Below, piece after piece: positions 63,807 to 64,000 of a stretch of 64,000 bases of DNA (within the stretch, counting starts at the first letter, position 1; each line of letters begins with the position of its first letter). The stretch is from Thorsellia kenyensis (GTDB lineage Bacteria; Pseudomonadota; Gammaproteobacteria; Enterobacterales; Thorselliaceae), in contig NZ_JBHLXE010000100.1 in the NCBI RefSeq assembly GCF_042432445.1, positions 138,492 to 202,491 on the forward strand. Reading direction: 5' to 3'. The notes beneath the pieces were generated by a model, which searched no databases, was not told where the DNA came from, and saw only the letters and a list, made by a program, of their open reading frames with translations. Made by a program: the position numbers and the translations under genes.

Positions 63807-63835
63807 ATTGTAATCTAAAGAAATTCAAAAAACAA
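63807..63835 (-). promoter_or_regulatory. rho promoter
   Basis: On the minus strand TTGTTT (63835-63830), a 17-bp spacer and TACAAT (63812-63807) form a good sigma-70 promoter, giving a leader of about 255 nt before rho. A long leader agrees with the known autoregulation of rho in E. coli. The remainder of 63545-63708 shows no further element I can support. Beyond it, 63840-64000 holds only a candidate plus-strand promoter (TTGACA 63959-63964, N17, CAGAAT 63982-63987) and no confident gene. Confidence 0.65.
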
Positions 63836-64000
63836 CATTTATCGAATTAAAACACGTTTTATTGATTTAGATTAATTTTAAATGATAGCCCCTTCAGAAT
63901 CACTTAGTAGTATTTTTACTATTATTTTGGATAATATACCCGTGATCGATGAAGATGCTTGACATTGAAAGATCAAGAGATCAGAATACTTAATATGAAT

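Noticed and set aside
63878..64000. Minus-strand frame open for 40 codons from the right edge to a TAA at 63878
   Set aside because: Residues are isoleucine-heavy with many ATA codons, no family is recognised (not TrxA, the usual rho neighbour), and a run of this length is expected by chance in AT-rich DNA. Cannot be resolved without the next bases.
1..64000. tRNA, rRNA, insertion sequence, prophage or toxin-antitoxin genes
   Set aside because: None seen on reading both strands; gene content is housekeeping, flagellar and cell-envelope.

Overview
The window is an AT-rich chromosomal segment from a gammaproteobacterium close to the Enterobacterales. Most proteins read as near-full-length relatives of Escherichia coli proteins: MraY has the same length and IlvI, LysA, CysB, MetK and UbiB are highly alike. 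Gene order also follows E. coli: ilvIH next to mraZ and the dcw cluster, aroA-cmk-rpsA-ihfB, divergent flgB-flgL and flgA-flgM-flgN, pdxJ-acpS, rho-wecA-wzzE-wecBC, and ubiEJB. It differs from E. coli in low G+C, a DUF721/DciA-type helicase-loader gene, no cra beside mraZ, and a trimmed enterobacterial common antigen (ECA) cluster. An AT-rich insect-gut relative of Enterobacterales such as Orbaceae is my best guess; this is inference. I saw no tRNA, rRNA, CRISPR, insertion sequence or prophage.

Region by region. 1-10.4 kb (minus strand) is the dcw cell-wall and division cluster, mraZ-rsmH-ftsL-ftsI-murE-murF-mraY-murD-ftsW, with ftsW cut by the window edge and an MraZ operator/promoter ahead of mraZ. 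10.6-11.2 kb holds a TTTTAC hexamer array and a small membrane-protein gene on the plus strand. 11.2-18.1 kb (minus) is aroA-cmk-rpsA-ihfB followed by ilvI-ilvH. 18.2-26.8 kb mixes recC and argS (minus) with dciA-yciU and dcd-pdxJ-acpS (plus). 26.8-29.3 kb is fliD-fliS-fliT. 29.5-35.3 kb is lysA-DUF523/DUF1722-dnaE. 35.4-48.1 kb is the flagellar rod, hook and ring cluster flgB-L (minus) with flgA-flgM-flgN divergent. metK (plus) sits behind a four-box MetJ operator. 49.5-63.5 kb (minus) is rho-wecA-wzzE-wecB-wecC-wecD-wecE-wzxE-ubiE-ubiJ-ubiB-cysB.

How the parts work together. The flagellar genes show a hierarchy readable from DNA: four candidate FliA (sigma-28) promoters, all close to TAAAGTTT-N11-GCCGATAA, stand before fliD, flgK, flgM and flgN, the classic late genes, while flgB-J and flgA lack one. 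The ECA genes present supply lipid-linked GlcNAc (WecA), UDP-ManNAcA (WecBC), dTDP-Fuc4NAc completion (WecE, WecD), the flippase WzxE and the chain-length regulator WzzE. The transferases WecG and WecF, the polymerase WzyE and the dTDP-glucose genes rffG/rffH are not in the cluster.

I found no clear new biological system; the window is mainly housekeeping and flagellar. The points most worth a second look are the incomplete ECA locus, the coherent FliA promoter set, the hexamer array, the 273-bp gap with a coding-like remnant between flgD and flgE, the expanded MurF, and the structured leaders of rpsA and rho.
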